A stretch of 64,000 nt of DNA from CAIKMD01 sp963702925 (GTDB taxonomy: Bacteria; Pseudomonadota; Alphaproteobacteria; ATCC43930; CGMCC-115725). A program made the translations under genes and the position numbers. The notes under the pieces were generated by a model. That model saw only the letters and a list, made by a program, of their open reading frames with translations, ran no database searches and was not told the DNA's origin. Shown piece by piece: positions 8,875-19,436 of this stretch (positions within the stretch are counted from its first letter, which is position 1; each line of letters starts with the position of its first letter). Where the stretch lies: NCBI GenBank assembly GCA_963702925.1, contig OY969771.1:930001-994000 (forward strand), read 5' to 3'.

Positions 8875-9273
8875 TCAGAAGACGCGGCACAAAATCTCGC
8901 CGCCGACATTGGCGGCACGAGCCTCGTTGTCCGACATCACGCCGCGCGGCGTGGACAGGATCGAAATGCCGAGGCCGTTATAGACGCGCGGCAAATCGGC
9001 GATGCGCGAATAGACGCGCCGTCCCGGCTTCGACACGCGCGTGATCTCGCGAATGACAGGCTCGCCATCGACGTATTTGAGCTCGATCTTGAGCTCGGCC
9101 ACGCCCGGGCGCACTTCCGCGCGCGAGAAGCCGCGGATGTAGCCCTCGCGCTGCAGCACTTCCAGCACATTGGCGCGGATCTTCGAGGCCGGAGACTCGA
9201 TGATCGGTTTATGCGCCTGCTGCCCGTTGCGAATCCGGGTCAGCATATCCCCGAGGGGATCGCTCATCGACAT
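8875..9273 (-). CDS. rpsH: Ribosomal protein S8
   Basis: A 132-residue 30S assembly protein. I chose the ATG at 9273 (MSMSDPLGDMLTRIRNGQ); the frame is open further upstream but that part is unrelated to S8. ISTPRGVMSDNEAR near the C-terminus is the conserved RNA-binding segment. Confidence 0.96.
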   Translation of the reverse strand: MSMSDPLGDMLTRIRNGQQAHKPIIESPASKIRANVLEVLQREGYIRGFSRAEVRPGVAELKIELKYVDGEPVIREITRVSKPGRRVYSRIADLPRVYNGLGISILSTPRGVMSDNEARAANVGGEILCRVF

Positions 9274-9286
9274 ACCATTGCCTCCC

Positions 9287-9592
9287 TTACCAACTCGACT
9301 TGACCATGCCCGGAATCTGGCCGAGCGAGGCCAGTTGCCGGAGGGCAATGCGCGAGAGCTTGAATTTGCGGTAATAGCTGCGCGGCCGGCCGGTCAGCTC
9401 GCAGCGGTTCTTGATCCGCGTCGCCGAGGAATTCCGCGGCATCTGCGCGAGCTTCAACCGCGCGGCGAACCGCTCTTCCGGCGCGAGTTCCTTGTCCGAC
9501 GCTATCGCCTTGAGCCTCGCGCGCTTGGCCGCAAGCCGCTTCACGAGCTGCGTGCGCTTCCGGTTCTTTTCGATGGAGCTGGTCTTCGCCAT
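9287..9592 (-). CDS. rpsN: Ribosomal protein S14 (zinc-free long form)
   Basis: A 101-residue 30S protein. It has no CxxC pairs, so it is the C-minus long paralogue normal in Proteobacteria. NRCELTGRPRSYYRKFKLSR is the signature. It lies between rplE and rpsH. Confidence 0.97.
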   Translation of the reverse strand: MAKTSSIEKNRKRTQLVKRLAAKRARLKAIASDKELAPEERFAARLKLAQMPRNSSATRIKNRCELTGRPRSYYRKFKLSRIALRQLASLGQIPGMVKSSW

Positions 9593-9612
9593 TGCACCTT
9601 ACCCTTTCGGGA

Positions 9613-10155
9613 TCAATTGACGAACGGCATGTCGAAACCGCGCAGAAGCGCCTTGGCTTCCGCATCGGTATGCGCCGTCGTGACGATGATGATGTCCATG
9701 CCACGCACATCCGTGACCTGGTCGTAATTGATTTCCGGAAACACGAGCTGTTCTTTGAGGCCGAGCGCGTAATTGCCGCGACCGTCGAAGCTCTTGCCCG
9801 AGACGCCGCGGAAGTCGCGCACGCGCGGCAGCGCGATGTTCACGAGGCGGTCGAGGAACTCGTACATGCGGTCCTTGCGCAAGGTGACCTTGCACCCGAG
9901 GGGCATGTTCTCGCGCACCTTGTAGGTGGCGATCGATTTCTTGGCGCGGGTCACGACCGGCCGCTGGCCGGCGATAACGGCGAGTTCCTTCGCCGCCGCG
10001 TCGACCTTCTTGGTGTCCTGCACGGCTTCGCCGACGCCCATATTGATGACGATCTTTTCGAGCCGCGGCACCGCGAACATATTGCCGTAGCCGAACTCCT
10101 TCATCAGGGCCGGACGAACCACCTTGTCGTAATGCTCTTTGAGACGCGCCGTCAT
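9613..10155 (-). CDS. rplE: Ribosomal protein L5
   Basis: A 180-residue 5S-rRNA-binding protein. It has PRLEKIVINMGVGEAV, RPVVTRAKKSIATYKVRENM and the C-terminal GMDIIIVTTAHTDAEAKALL. It is in the standard spc operon order rplN-rplX-rplE-rpsN. Confidence 0.97.
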   Translation of the reverse strand: MTARLKEHYDKVVRPALMKEFGYGNMFAVPRLEKIVINMGVGEAVQDTKKVDAAAKELAVIAGQRPVVTRAKKSIATYKVRENMPLGCKVTLRKDRMYEFLDRLVNIALPRVRDFRGVSGKSFDGRGNYALGLKEQLVFPEINYDQVTDVRGMDIIIVTTAHTDAEAKALLRGFDMPFVN

Positions 10156-10165
10156 GATCTCTTCC

Positions 10166-10483
10166 TCACGCGTCGAGGACTTCGCCGGAGCGCTTGGCGT
10201 AGCGCACCTTGCGGCCGTCCTCGAGAATGCGATAGCCGACCCGGGTCGGCTTTTGCGACTTGGGATCGATATGGGCGACGTTGGAGACGTGGATCGCCGC
10301 TTCCTTCTCGACGATGCCGCCGGGCTCGCCGGGCCGCGGACGGGTGTGGCGCTTCACCATGTTCACACCCTGCACGAGGACGCGATGATCCGCGCGCAGC
10401 ACGCTCAGCACTTCGCCGCTCTTGCCTTTGTCGCGGCCGGTCAGGACCACGACCTTGTCGCCCTTCTTGATCTTGAACTTCAT
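10166..10483 (-). CDS. rplX: Ribosomal protein L24
   Basis: A 105-residue 50S assembly initiator with a KOW motif. The ATG at 10483 gives MKFKIKKGDKVVVLTGRDKG, the normal start; the longer open frame runs antiparallel to nothing but overlaps rplN and is rejected. The start is two bases from the rplN stop. Confidence 0.95.
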   Translation of the reverse strand: MKFKIKKGDKVVVLTGRDKGKSGEVLSVLRADHRVLVQGVNMVKRHTRPRPGEPGGIVEKEAAIHVSNVAHIDPKSQKPTRVGYRILEDGRKVRYAKRSGEVLDA

Positions 10484-10485
10484 CG

Positions 10486-10854
10486 TCACAGCACCTCGGG
10501 CGCGAGCGAGACGATCTTCATGAACTTGCGCGCGCGCAGCTCGCGCGTCACCGGCCCGAAGATGCGGGTCCCGATCGGCTCGTCCTGATTGGTGATGAGC
10601 ACGGCGGCGTTGCGGTCGAAGCGAATGGCGCTGCCATCGGGCCGCCGAATCGCATTGGCGGTGCGGACGATGACCGCCTTGTGCACGTCGCCCTTCTTCA
10701 CGCGGCCGCGCGGGATCGCATCCTTCACCGAGACGACGATGATGTCGCCCACGGTAGCCGTGCGACGCTTGCTGCCGCCCAGCACCTTGATGCATTGGAC
10801 GCGGCGCGCACCGGAATTGTCGGCCACGTCGAGATTGGTTTGCATCTGGATCAT
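10486..10854 (-). CDS. rplN: Ribosomal protein L14
   Basis: A 122-residue highly conserved 50S protein. It starts MIQMQTNLDVADNSGARRVQ and ends with the ELRARKFMKIVSLAPEVL signature. It opens the spc portion of the superoperon. Confidence 0.98.
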   Translation of the reverse strand: MIQMQTNLDVADNSGARRVQCIKVLGGSKRRTATVGDIIVVSVKDAIPRGRVKKGDVHKAVIVRTANAIRRPDGSAIRFDRNAAVLITNQDEPIGTRIFGPVTRELRARKFMKIVSLAPEVL

Positions 10855-10860
10855 GGCAAT

Positions 10861-11211
10861 TTACTCCGGCGTTGCAGTGGCCTTGGGGGGCTTCGCCGCA
10901 CGGGTGCGGCGCGGACGCTGTTGCGTCGGCGGCTGATCGATCTCGACCGCGCCAACGAGCTTGCGCCCCGAAACCGGCTCGCCGCCGGCGAGGACGACCC
11001 AGCGCTTGGTCTTGGAAAGCGGACGGCTTTCCTCGATGCGCACGAGATCCCCGGTCTTGAACGCGTTGGTCTCGTCATGCGCCGCGTATTTCTTGGAGCG
11101 CATGATGAATTTCTTATAGACGGGGTGCATCACCCGGCGCTCGACGCGTACGACCACGGTCTTGTTCGCCTTGTCGGATACAACCACGCCTGTCAGGACA
11201 CGCTTCGGCAT
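10861..11211 (-). CDS. rpsQ: Ribosomal protein S17 with C-terminal basic tail
   Basis: A 116-residue protein; a typical bacterial S17 has about 85. The OB-fold core (MPKRVLTGVVVSDKANKTVV to about residue 82) is normal. The last 30 residues are a Pro/Arg/Thr-rich tail ending KPPKATATPE, a moderate lineage-specific extension. Confidence 0.95.
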   Translation of the reverse strand: MPKRVLTGVVVSDKANKTVVVRVERRVMHPVYKKFIMRSKKYAAHDETNAFKTGDLVRIEESRPLSKTKRWVVLAGGEPVSGRKLVGAVEIDQPPTQQRPRRTRAAKPPKATATPE

Positions 11212-11227
11212 CTTCTAATCTCTTTCC

Positions 11228-11425
11228 TCAAGCGGTCTTGCGCGTGCGTTGGACCAGCACGGTCTTGATGCGGGCGATGTCACGCCGCACCTGCCGCACG
11301 CGCGAGGTGTTCTCGAGCTGTCCGCTCGCCTTTTGGAAGCGCAGGTTGAACGCTTCCTTGCCGAGCTGATCGAGCTCCGCCTTCAATTCGTCGTCGGTCT
11401 TGGCGCGCACGTCGCCCGCTTTCAT
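11228..11425 (-). CDS. rpmC: Ribosomal protein L29
   Basis: A 65-residue helical hairpin protein at the tunnel exit. The ATG at 11425 gives MKAGDVRAKTDDELKAELDQ. Its start overlaps the rplP stop by four bases (ATGA), which indicates translational coupling. Confidence 0.95.
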   Translation of the reverse strand: MKAGDVRAKTDDELKAELDQLGKEAFNLRFQKASGQLENTSRVRQVRRDIARIKTVLVQRTRKTA

Positions 11426-11847
11426 GGCCCGCCTCCTTCGCCGACGCGCGTCACGATGCGGCAGGAAACCGACAGCTTGGCCTGCGCCAAGGTGAAGGCC
11501 TCGCGCGCGATCGGTCCCGGCACGCCGTCCAGTTCGAACATGATGCGGCCCGGCTTCACGCGGCACACCCAGAATTCGGGCGTGCCCTTGCCGCTGCCCA
11601 TGCGGACTTCGGCGGGTTTGCGCGAGACCGGCACGTCGGGGAAAATGCGGATCCAGATGCGGCCGATGCGCTTGATGTGACGCGTGATCGCGCGCCGCGC
11701 GGCTTCGATCTCGCGCGCGGTGACGCGGCCGGGCTCGGTCGCTTTGAGGCCGAAATTGCCGAAATTGAGCTCGGTGCCACCCTTGGCCTTGCCATGGATG
11801 CGGCCCTTATGCGCCTTGCGGTATTTGGTGCGAGCGGGTTGGAACAT
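11422..11847 (-). CDS. rplP: Ribosomal protein L16
   Basis: A 141-residue 50S protein near the A site. It has MFQPARTKYRKAHKGRIHGK at the start, plus GSGKGTPEFWVCRVKPGRIM and FELDGVPGPIAREAF. It lies between rpsC and rpmC. Confidence 0.97.
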   Translation of the reverse strand: MFQPARTKYRKAHKGRIHGKAKGGTELNFGNFGLKATEPGRVTAREIEAARRAITRHIKRIGRIWIRIFPDVPVSRKPAEVRMGSGKGTPEFWVCRVKPGRIMFELDGVPGPIAREAFTLAQAKLSVSCRIVTRVGEGGGP

Positions 11848-11858
11848 CTAAATGCCTC

Positions 11859-12539
11859 TCAAGCGCGCGCGGGTTGCGCCTCGGCGGCGCGCTTGTCTTG
11901 AGCCATCGGGTCGTGCTGCAGCACTTCGCCTTTGAACACCCAGACCTTCACGCCGCAGGTGCCGTAGGTGGTCTTGGCAGTGCCGTAACCGAAATCGACA
12001 TCGGCGCGCAGCGTGTGCAACGGCACGCGGCCTTCGCGATACCATTCCATGCGGGCGATTTCGGCGCCGCCGAGCCGGCCCGAGCAGTTGATGCGAATCC
12101 CGAGCGCGCCCAGGCGCATCGCCGACTGCACCGCGCGCTTCATCGCGCGGCGGAAAGCGACCCGGCGCTCCAATTGCTGCGCGATGCCGTCCGCGATCAG
12201 CTTGGCATCGATCTCGGGCTTGCGGATCTCGAGGATGTTGAGGCTGACCTCGGAGTTGGTCATCTTGCTGAGATCGAGGCGGAGCTTTTCGATATCCGCG
12301 CCCTTCTTGCCGATGACCACGCCGGGCCGCGCCGAATGGATGGTGATGCGGGTCTTCTTCGCTGCGCGCTCGATGATAATCTTGCTCACGCCCGCCTGCT
12401 GCAGCCGCTCGCCGAGGAACTCGCGCAGCTTCAGGTCTTCGTGCAGCAAATTTCCATAGTCCTTGCGCGCGAACCAGCGCGAATCCCAGGTTCGGTTGAT
12501 GCCGAGCCGAAGCCCGATCGGATTGACCTTCTGGCCCAT
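11859..12539 (-). CDS. rpsC: Ribosomal protein S3
   Basis: A 226-residue 30S head protein with an N-terminal KH domain (GVVIGKKGADIEKLRLDL) and the C-terminal RINCSGRLGGAEIARMEWY segment. Its ATG overlaps the rplV stop by one base (TAATG). Confidence 0.97.
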   Translation of the reverse strand: MGQKVNPIGLRLGINRTWDSRWFARKDYGNLLHEDLKLREFLGERLQQAGVSKIIIERAAKKTRITIHSARPGVVIGKKGADIEKLRLDLSKMTNSEVSLNILEIRKPEIDAKLIADGIAQQLERRVAFRRAMKRAVQSAMRLGALGIRINCSGRLGGAEIARMEWYREGRVPLHTLRADVDFGYGTAKTTYGTCGVKVWVFKGEVLQHDPMAQDKRAAEAQPARA

Positions 12540-12946
12540 TAGGCTTTCTCCTCCTCGCCGGCTTCCTTGGCTTCTTCGGCGCGCTCGCGCACGACCACCA
12601 GGAGATTGGCGAAATATTTCTCCACCCCCGCCGACCGGCCGCGGCCGCGGGCATGAAACCGCTTCAAGGTGAAGGCACGGCCGACCGTGGCCTCCTTCAC
12701 AACCAGCTTGTCGACATCGAGCTGGTGATTGTTCTCGGCATTGGCGATCGCTGCCTGCAGCACCTTCTTCACGTCGTTCGCGATGCGACGCGGCGAGAAG
12801 GAAAGCTCGTGCAGCGCCGCGTTGGCGGGCATGCCGCGAATCGATTGCGCGACGATGTTGAGCTTGCGCGCGCTGATGCGCAGCGCCTTTGCATAGGCCG
12901 AGGCCTCGGTTTCGGCGAGGCGACGCGGGGCTTGCTTCTTGCTCAT
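12539..12946 (-). CDS. rplV: Ribosomal protein L22
   Basis: A 135-residue tunnel-wall protein. It has LRISARKLNIVAQSIRGMPA and the beta-hairpin region ending RFHARGRGRSAGVEK. The acidic 20-residue C-terminal tail is unusual but minor. It overlaps the rpsS stop by four bases. Confidence 0.96.
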   Translation of the reverse strand: MSKKQAPRRLAETEASAYAKALRISARKLNIVAQSIRGMPANAALHELSFSPRRIANDVKKVLQAAIANAENNHQLDVDKLVVKEATVGRAFTLKRFHARGRGRSAGVEKYFANLLVVVRERAEEAKEAGEEEKA

Positions 12947-13227
12947 GCGCTCTCCCGCTTCACTTTGCGATCGGCGGAATGGCCGTGGAAGGTCCGCGTC
13001 GGCGCGAACTCGCCCAGCTTGTGGCCGATCATGTGCTCGGTCACGAGCACGGGAATGAATTTGTGGCCGTTATAGACGCCGAAGGTCAGGCCCACGAATT
13101 GCGGGAAAATGGTGGAGCGCCGCGACCATGTCTTGATGATCTCGTTGCGACCCCCGCTGCGCGCCTTCTCTGCCTTCTTCAGCAGATAGCCGTCGACGAA
13201 CGGCCCTTTCCATGTCGAGCGTGCCAA
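12943..13227 (-). CDS. rpsS: Ribosomal protein S19 (TTG start)
   Basis: A 94-residue 30S head protein: (M)ARSTWKGPFVDGYLLKKAE to the basic tail. No ATG is available at the right place. The start is TTG at 13227-13225, preceded by AGGAG at suitable spacing, so TTG initiation is well supported. Longer in-frame open sequence upstream runs into rplB and is rejected. Confidence 0.95.
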   Translation of the reverse strand: MARSTWKGPFVDGYLLKKAEKARSGGRNEIIKTWSRRSTIFPQFVGLTFGVYNGHKFIPVLVTEHMIGHKLGEFAPTRTFHGHSADRKVKRESA

Positions 13228-13238
13228 AAGCGCTCTCC

Positions 13239-14063
13239 TTACTTCTGCCGGCGACGGCGCACGATGTAGCGGTCCGTCACCTTGTTGTGCCGTGTCTTGG
13301 TACCCTTGGTGCCCTTGCCCCAAGGCGTGACCGGATGGCGACCACCCGAGGTGCGGCCTTCGCCGCCGCCATGTGGATGATCGATCGGATTCATCGCGAC
13401 GCCACGCACCGAAGGCCGCTTGCCGAGCCAGCGATTGCGGCCGGCCTTGCCGATGGAGACGTTCTGCTTGTCGGGGTTCGAAACGGCGCCGATCGTCGCC
13501 ATGCACTCGGCGCGCACCATGCGCACCTCGCCCGAAGTGAGACGCAGCAGCGCGTAGCCGGCATCGCGGCCGACGAGCTGCACATAGGTGCCGGCGGCGC
13601 GCGCGAGCTGTCCGCCCTTGCCCTGCTTCATCTCGACGTTGTGGATGATGGTGCCGACCGGAATGTTGCGCATCGGCATGGCGTTGCCGGGCTTCACGTC
13701 GACGCGGTCGCCGGCCACCACCTTGTCGCCCGGCGCAAGCCGCTGCGGCGCCAGGATGTAGCTGAGCTCGCCATCCGCGTATTTGATCAAGGCGAGGAAG
13801 CCCGAGCGGTTCGGATCGTATTCGAGCCGTACGACCTCGGCCGCGCCTTCCTTGCGCCGCTTGAAGTCGACCGTCCGCAAACGCTGCTTATGACCGCCGC
13901 CGCGGTAGCGCACGGTGATGCGCCCGTGATTGTTGCGGCCGCCCTTTTCGCGCTTGCCTTCGGTCAGCGCCTTGACCGGCCCGCCCTTCCACAAATCGCT
14001 GCGATCCACCAGCACGAGCTGACGGCGGCCAGGACTTGTCGGCTTATAGGTTTTCAATGCCAT
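13239..14063 (-). CDS. rplB: Ribosomal protein L2
   Basis: A 274-residue 50S protein needed for subunit joining and peptidyl transfer. It has MALKTYKPTSPGRRQLVLVD at the start and RGVAMNPIDHPHGGGEGRT, with the universally conserved histidine region, near the C-terminus. Confidence 0.98.
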   Translation of the reverse strand: MALKTYKPTSPGRRQLVLVDRSDLWKGGPVKALTEGKREKGGRNNHGRITVRYRGGGHKQRLRTVDFKRRKEGAAEVVRLEYDPNRSGFLALIKYADGELSYILAPQRLAPGDKVVAGDRVDVKPGNAMPMRNIPVGTIIHNVEMKQGKGGQLARAAGTYVQLVGRDAGYALLRLTSGEVRMVRAECMATIGAVSNPDKQNVSIGKAGRNRWLGKRPSVRGVAMNPIDHPHGGGEGRTSGGRHPVTPWGKGTKGTKTRHNKVTDRYIVRRRRQK

Positions 14064-14067
14064 CGCG

Positions 14068-14400
14068 TCAGACCCCCGTCGTCACGTCGATCTTCGAGCC
14101 TTCGGCGAGCGTGACGATCGCCTTCTTGTAGTCCGAGCGCTGTCCCGGCCGGCCGCGGAAGCGCTTGGTCTTGCCCTTCACGCGGATGGTGTTGACCGCG
14201 GTCACCTTGACGTTGAAGAGCCCTTCGACCGCGGCCTTCACGGCGCGCTTGTCGGCTTCGAGCGGCACGCGGAACGTCACCTGGTTGTGCTCGGAATTCA
14301 TGGTCGCCTTCTCGGTGATGACCGGGGCGAGCACCAGATCGTACATCGCCTCGCGCGACATCTTGGGCGCGTGGCGCGGGATAAAGCGGAACCGGCTCAT
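14068..14400 (-). CDS. rplW: Ribosomal protein L23
   Basis: A 110-residue exit-tunnel protein that docks SRP and trigger factor. I chose the ATG at 14400, which overlaps the rplD stop as ATGA; the start residues MSRFRFIPRHAPKMSREAMY are followed by the core DLVLAPVITEKATM. A second ATG 14 codons in is an alternative. Confidence 0.93.
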   Translation of the reverse strand: MSRFRFIPRHAPKMSREAMYDLVLAPVITEKATMNSEHNQVTFRVPLEADKRAVKAAVEGLFNVKVTAVNTIRVKGKTKRFRGRPGQRSDYKKAIVTLAEGSKIDVTTGV

Positions 14401-15020
14401 TTGAGGCGCGCCTCCAAGGCTTGAACAGCGTCGCGGGTCAGAACCAGCGTGTCGCGGCGCAGAATGTCGTACACATTGGCGCCTTGCTGCGGCAGCACGT
14501 CGATGCCCGGCAGATTGCGCGCGGCGCGGGCGAAATTCTCGTCGAGCGTCGGCCCGTCGATGATGAGCACCGAGGTCCAGCCCAAAGCCTCGAACTGCTT
14601 GGCGAGCGCGCGGGTCTTGGTGTCCTTCGCGGACGCCTTGTCGAGCACCACGAGCTTGCCGTCCTTCTGCTTCGCCGTGAGCGCGTTCTTGAGCGCCAAG
14701 CGCCGCACTTTCTTTTGCAGGCCGAATTCGTGACTGCGGACGACGGGACCGAAAATCGTTGCGCCGCCGCGGAACTGCGGCGAGCGCAGCGAGCCCTGCC
14801 GCGCACGGCCGGTGCCCTTTTGCTTCCACGGCTTCTTGGTCGTGCCCTGAATCTCGCTGACGCCCTTGGTCTTGTGGGTGCCGGCGCGGCGCTTTGCGAG
14901 CTGCCAATTGACCATGCGCGCGAGGATGTCGCGGCGCACTTCGGGGAGCGCGAAAATATCGTCGGCGAGATCGATGCTGCCGACGTCCTTGTTGTCGAGG
15001 TTCGTGACCTTGAGTTTCAT
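14397..15020 (-). CDS. rplD: Ribosomal protein L4
   Basis: A 207-residue 50S protein. The ATG at 15020 gives MKLKVTNLDNKDVGSIDLAD. The tunnel-loop region KPWKQKGTGRARQGSLRSPQ is conserved. In several bacteria L4 autoregulates the S10 operon; no leader hairpin was identified here. Confidence 0.96.
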   Translation of the reverse strand: MKLKVTNLDNKDVGSIDLADDIFALPEVRRDILARMVNWQLAKRRAGTHKTKGVSEIQGTTKKPWKQKGTGRARQGSLRSPQFRGGATIFGPVVRSHEFGLQKKVRRLALKNALTAKQKDGKLVVLDKASAKDTKTRALAKQFEALGWTSVLIIDGPTLDENFARAARNLPGIDVLPQQGANVYDILRRDTLVLTRDAVQALEARLK

Positions 15021-15021
15021 C

Positions 15022-15717
15022 TCAATTGCCTCCCGCCGCTTGCGCCGGGCGCAAAGCCGCCGGAAATGGCAGGTCCTTCGGCGCCGCACGCTTGGCGGCG
15101 TCCTTCACCAGCACATAGGAGCCGTCGAAGCCCGGCACCGCGCCGGCGACGTAGATCAGGCCGCGCTCGCCATCGGCGGCGATCACTTTGAGATTTTGCG
15201 TGGTCACTCGCTCGACCCCGTAATGGCCGGCCATCTTCTTGTTCTTGAACACCTTGCCGGGATCCTGGCGTTGCCCGGTCGAACCATGGCTGCGATGCGA
15301 CACCGAGACGCCGTGGGTCGCGCGCAAGCCGCCGAAATTCCACCGCCGCATGACGCCCGAGAAGCCGCGGCCCTTGGTCGTCCCGACGACATCGACGAAT
15401 TGGCCGGTCACGAAATGCGCCGCCGAGATTTCGGCGCCGACTTCGAGCACGGCATCGGGCGTGACGCGAAACTCGACGAGCTTCGCCTTGGGCTCGACCT
15501 TGGCCTTGGCATAGTGCCCGCGCAGGCCCTGGCTGACATTCTTCACCTTGGCCTTGCCGACACCGATCTGCACGGCGGTATAGCCGTCCTTCTCGGCGGT
15601 GCGCACGGCAACCACCTGGCAATTATCGACCTTCAACACCGTGACGGGGACGTGATCGCCCGTTTCGGTGAATTGTCGGGTCATGCCCAGCTTCTGGGCG
15701 ATGAGGCCGGTACGCAT
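15022..15717 (-). CDS. rplC: Ribosomal protein L3
   Basis: A 231-residue 50S protein. The ATG at 15717 gives MRTGLIAQKLGMTRQF; a GTG one codon upstream (15720) is also possible, and the purine-rich AAGGG upstream fits either. SHRSHGSTGQRQDPGKVFKN surrounds the methylated glutamine region. Confidence 0.95.
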   Translation of the reverse strand: MRTGLIAQKLGMTRQFTETGDHVPVTVLKVDNCQVVAVRTAEKDGYTAVQIGVGKAKVKNVSQGLRGHYAKAKVEPKAKLVEFRVTPDAVLEVGAEISAAHFVTGQFVDVVGTTKGRGFSGVMRRWNFGGLRATHGVSVSHRSHGSTGQRQDPGKVFKNKKMAGHYGVERVTTQNLKVIAADGERGLIYVAGAVPGFDGSYVLVKDAAKRAAPKDLPFPAALRPAQAAGGN

Positions 15718-15730
15718 CACACAACCACCC

Positions 15731-16045
<315 letters not shown>

Positions 16046-16115
16046 GACCTGGTTCCTTTACGCGTGCGGCGAGGGTTGGAGAGGCGGCCCGCCGCCCGCG
16101 GAAATTAAGCGCCCT

Positions 16116-17306
<1,191 letters not shown>

Positions 17307-17330
17307 TTCTCTGTTCTCCGTCGTACCGAG

Positions 17331-19406
17331 TTAAGCCATCTTGGCGCGGACTTCGTCCGCTACCGCTTGCGGCACTTGCTCGTAGTGATCGAAATGCATG
17401 GTGTACTGCGCGCGGCCCTGGCTCATCGAGCGCAGGGTGTTCACGTAACCGAACATGTTCGCGAGCGGCACCATGGCATTGATCACTTCGGCATTGCCGC
17501 GTTGATCCTGGCCGGTGATACGGCCGCGCCGGCTGTTCAGATCGCCGATGACGTCGCCCATATAGTCGCGCGGCGTTACCACCTCGACCCGCATGATCGG
17601 CTCCAAGAGCTTGGGCGAGGCTTTCGCCAGGCCTTCCTTCATCGCCGCGCGCGCCGCGATTTCGAACGCCAAGGCGCTCGAATCGACTTCGTGATAAGCG
17701 CCATCCGTCAGCTGTACTTTAAAGTCGATGACCGGGAAGCCCGCGAGCACGCCGTTGTCGACCGAGCCTTTGACGCCCTTCTCGACGCCCGGAATATATT
17801 CCTTCGGCACCGAACCGCCGACTACCTTGCTCTCGAACAGGAAACCTGAGCCGGGGGGCAAAGGCTCGAAGTGCATTTTGACGCGCGCGAACTGGCCCGA
17901 GCCGCCGGTCTGCTTCTTGTGCGTGTAATCGACATCGGCGGCGCGTGTGATGGTTTCGCGGTAGGCAACTTGCGGCGCGCCGATATTGGCCTCGACCTTG
18001 AACTCGCGCTTCATGCGATCGACGATAATTTCGAGATGAAGCTCGCCCATCCCTTTGATGATGGTCTGACCGCTTTCGTGATCGACCGAGACGCGGAAGG
18101 AGGGATCTTCCGTCGCGAGCCGGGCAAGCGCCGAGCCCATCTTCTCCTGATCAGCTTTGGTCTTGGGCTCGACCGCGATCTCGATGACCGGCTCGGGGAA
18201 CTCCATGCGCTCCAGCACGACCGGATTGTTCGGATCGCAGAGCGTATCGCCCGTCGTCGTGTTCTTGAGGCCCGCCAACGCGACGATGTCACCGGCCACC
18301 ACTTCCTTGATGTCTTCGCGGTGATTGGCGTGCATCGCCAGCATGCGGCCGATGCGCTCTCTCTGGTCCTTGACCGAGTTGAGCACGGCGGTGCCGGTTT
18401 GCAGCGTGCCCGAGTAGACACGCATGAAGGTAAGCGAGCCCACGAAAGGATCGGTCATGATCTTGAAGGCCAGGCCGGCAAACGGCTCGTCGTCGGAGCT
18501 TTTGCGCACGACCGGCTCGTCCGAATCCATCTTCACGCCGTTGATGGCCGCGACATCGGTCGGCGCTGGCAGGAAATCGACCACGGCATCGAGGAGTGGC
18601 TGCACGCCCTTGTTCTTGAAGGCCGAGCCGCAGATGACCGGCACGAAGGCGTAGGAGATGGTGCCCTTGCGGATGCAGCGCTTCAGCGTCTCGACATCCG
18701 GCTCCTTGCCGCCGAGATAGGCTTCGAGTGCGGCGTCGTCCTGCTCGACCGCGAGCTCGATCATGGTGTGGCGCGCGGCCGCCGCTTCGTCGGCCAGCTC
18801 CGCCGGAATGTCCACCGTATCGAACTTCGCGCCGAGCGTCTCGTCGTGCCAGATGAGCGCTTTCATCTGCACCAGATCGACGATGCCCTTGAAGTCGCTT
18901 TCGACGCCGATCGGGAGCTGAATGACGAGCGGGACCGCGCCCAGGCGATCCTTGATCATCTCGATCGTGCGCTGAAAGTTGGCGCCGATCCGGTCCATCT
19001 TGTTGACGAAGCAGAAGCGCGGCACGCCGTATTTATCGGCTTGGCGCCAGACGGTTTCGGATTGCGGCTCGACTCCCGCGACCGAATCGAACACCGTGAC
19101 GGCGCCGTCAAGCACGCGCAAAGAGCGCTCCACCTCGATGGTGAAATCGACATGGCCCGGCGTGTCGATGATGTTGATGCGGTGATCGTGCCAAAAGCAC
19201 GTGGTCGCGGCCGAGGTGATGGTGATGCCGCGTTCCTGCTCTTGCTCCATCCAGTCCATGGTGGCCGTGCCTTCATGGACTTCGCCGATCTTATAGGAAC
19301 GCCCCGTGTAATAGAGGATGCGCTCGGTCGTCGTCGTCTTCCCGGCATCGATGTGAGCCATGATGCCGATGTTGCGATAATGATCGAGTGGCGTTGTACG
19401 AGGCAT
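17331..19406 (-). CDS. fusA: Elongation factor G
   Basis: A 691-residue translocase GTPase. It has AHIDAGKTTTTERIL (G1), DTPGHVDFTIEVERSLRVLD (G3) and NKMDRIGANF (G4), with the C-terminal GDLNSRRGRITG domain. It lies between rpsG and tuf as in the classical str operon. Confidence 0.98.
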   Translation of the reverse strand: MPRTTPLDHYRNIGIMAHIDAGKTTTTERILYYTGRSYKIGEVHEGTATMDWMEQEQERGITITSAATTCFWHDHRINIIDTPGHVDFTIEVERSLRVLDGAVTVFDSVAGVEPQSETVWRQADKYGVPRFCFVNKMDRIGANFQRTIEMIKDRLGAVPLVIQLPIGVESDFKGIVDLVQMKALIWHDETLGAKFDTVDIPAELADEAAAARHTMIELAVEQDDAALEAYLGGKEPDVETLKRCIRKGTISYAFVPVICGSAFKNKGVQPLLDAVVDFLPAPTDVAAINGVKMDSDEPVVRKSSDDEPFAGLAFKIMTDPFVGSLTFMRVYSGTLQTGTAVLNSVKDQRERIGRMLAMHANHREDIKEVVAGDIVALAGLKNTTTGDTLCDPNNPVVLERMEFPEPVIEIAVEPKTKADQEKMGSALARLATEDPSFRVSVDHESGQTIIKGMGELHLEIIVDRMKREFKVEANIGAPQVAYRETITRAADVDYTHKKQTGGSGQFARVKMHFEPLPPGSGFLFESKVVGGSVPKEYIPGVEKGVKGSVDNGVLAGFPVIDFKVQLTDGAYHEVDSSALAFEIAARAAMKEGLAKASPKLLEPIMRVEVVTPRDYMGDVIGDLNSRRGRITGQDQRGNAEVINAMVPLANMFGYVNTLRSMSQGRAQYTMHFDHYEQVPQAVADEVRAKMA

Positions 19407-19436
19407 TGGTAACTCCGAGAGTCGCGCGCTGCGCGC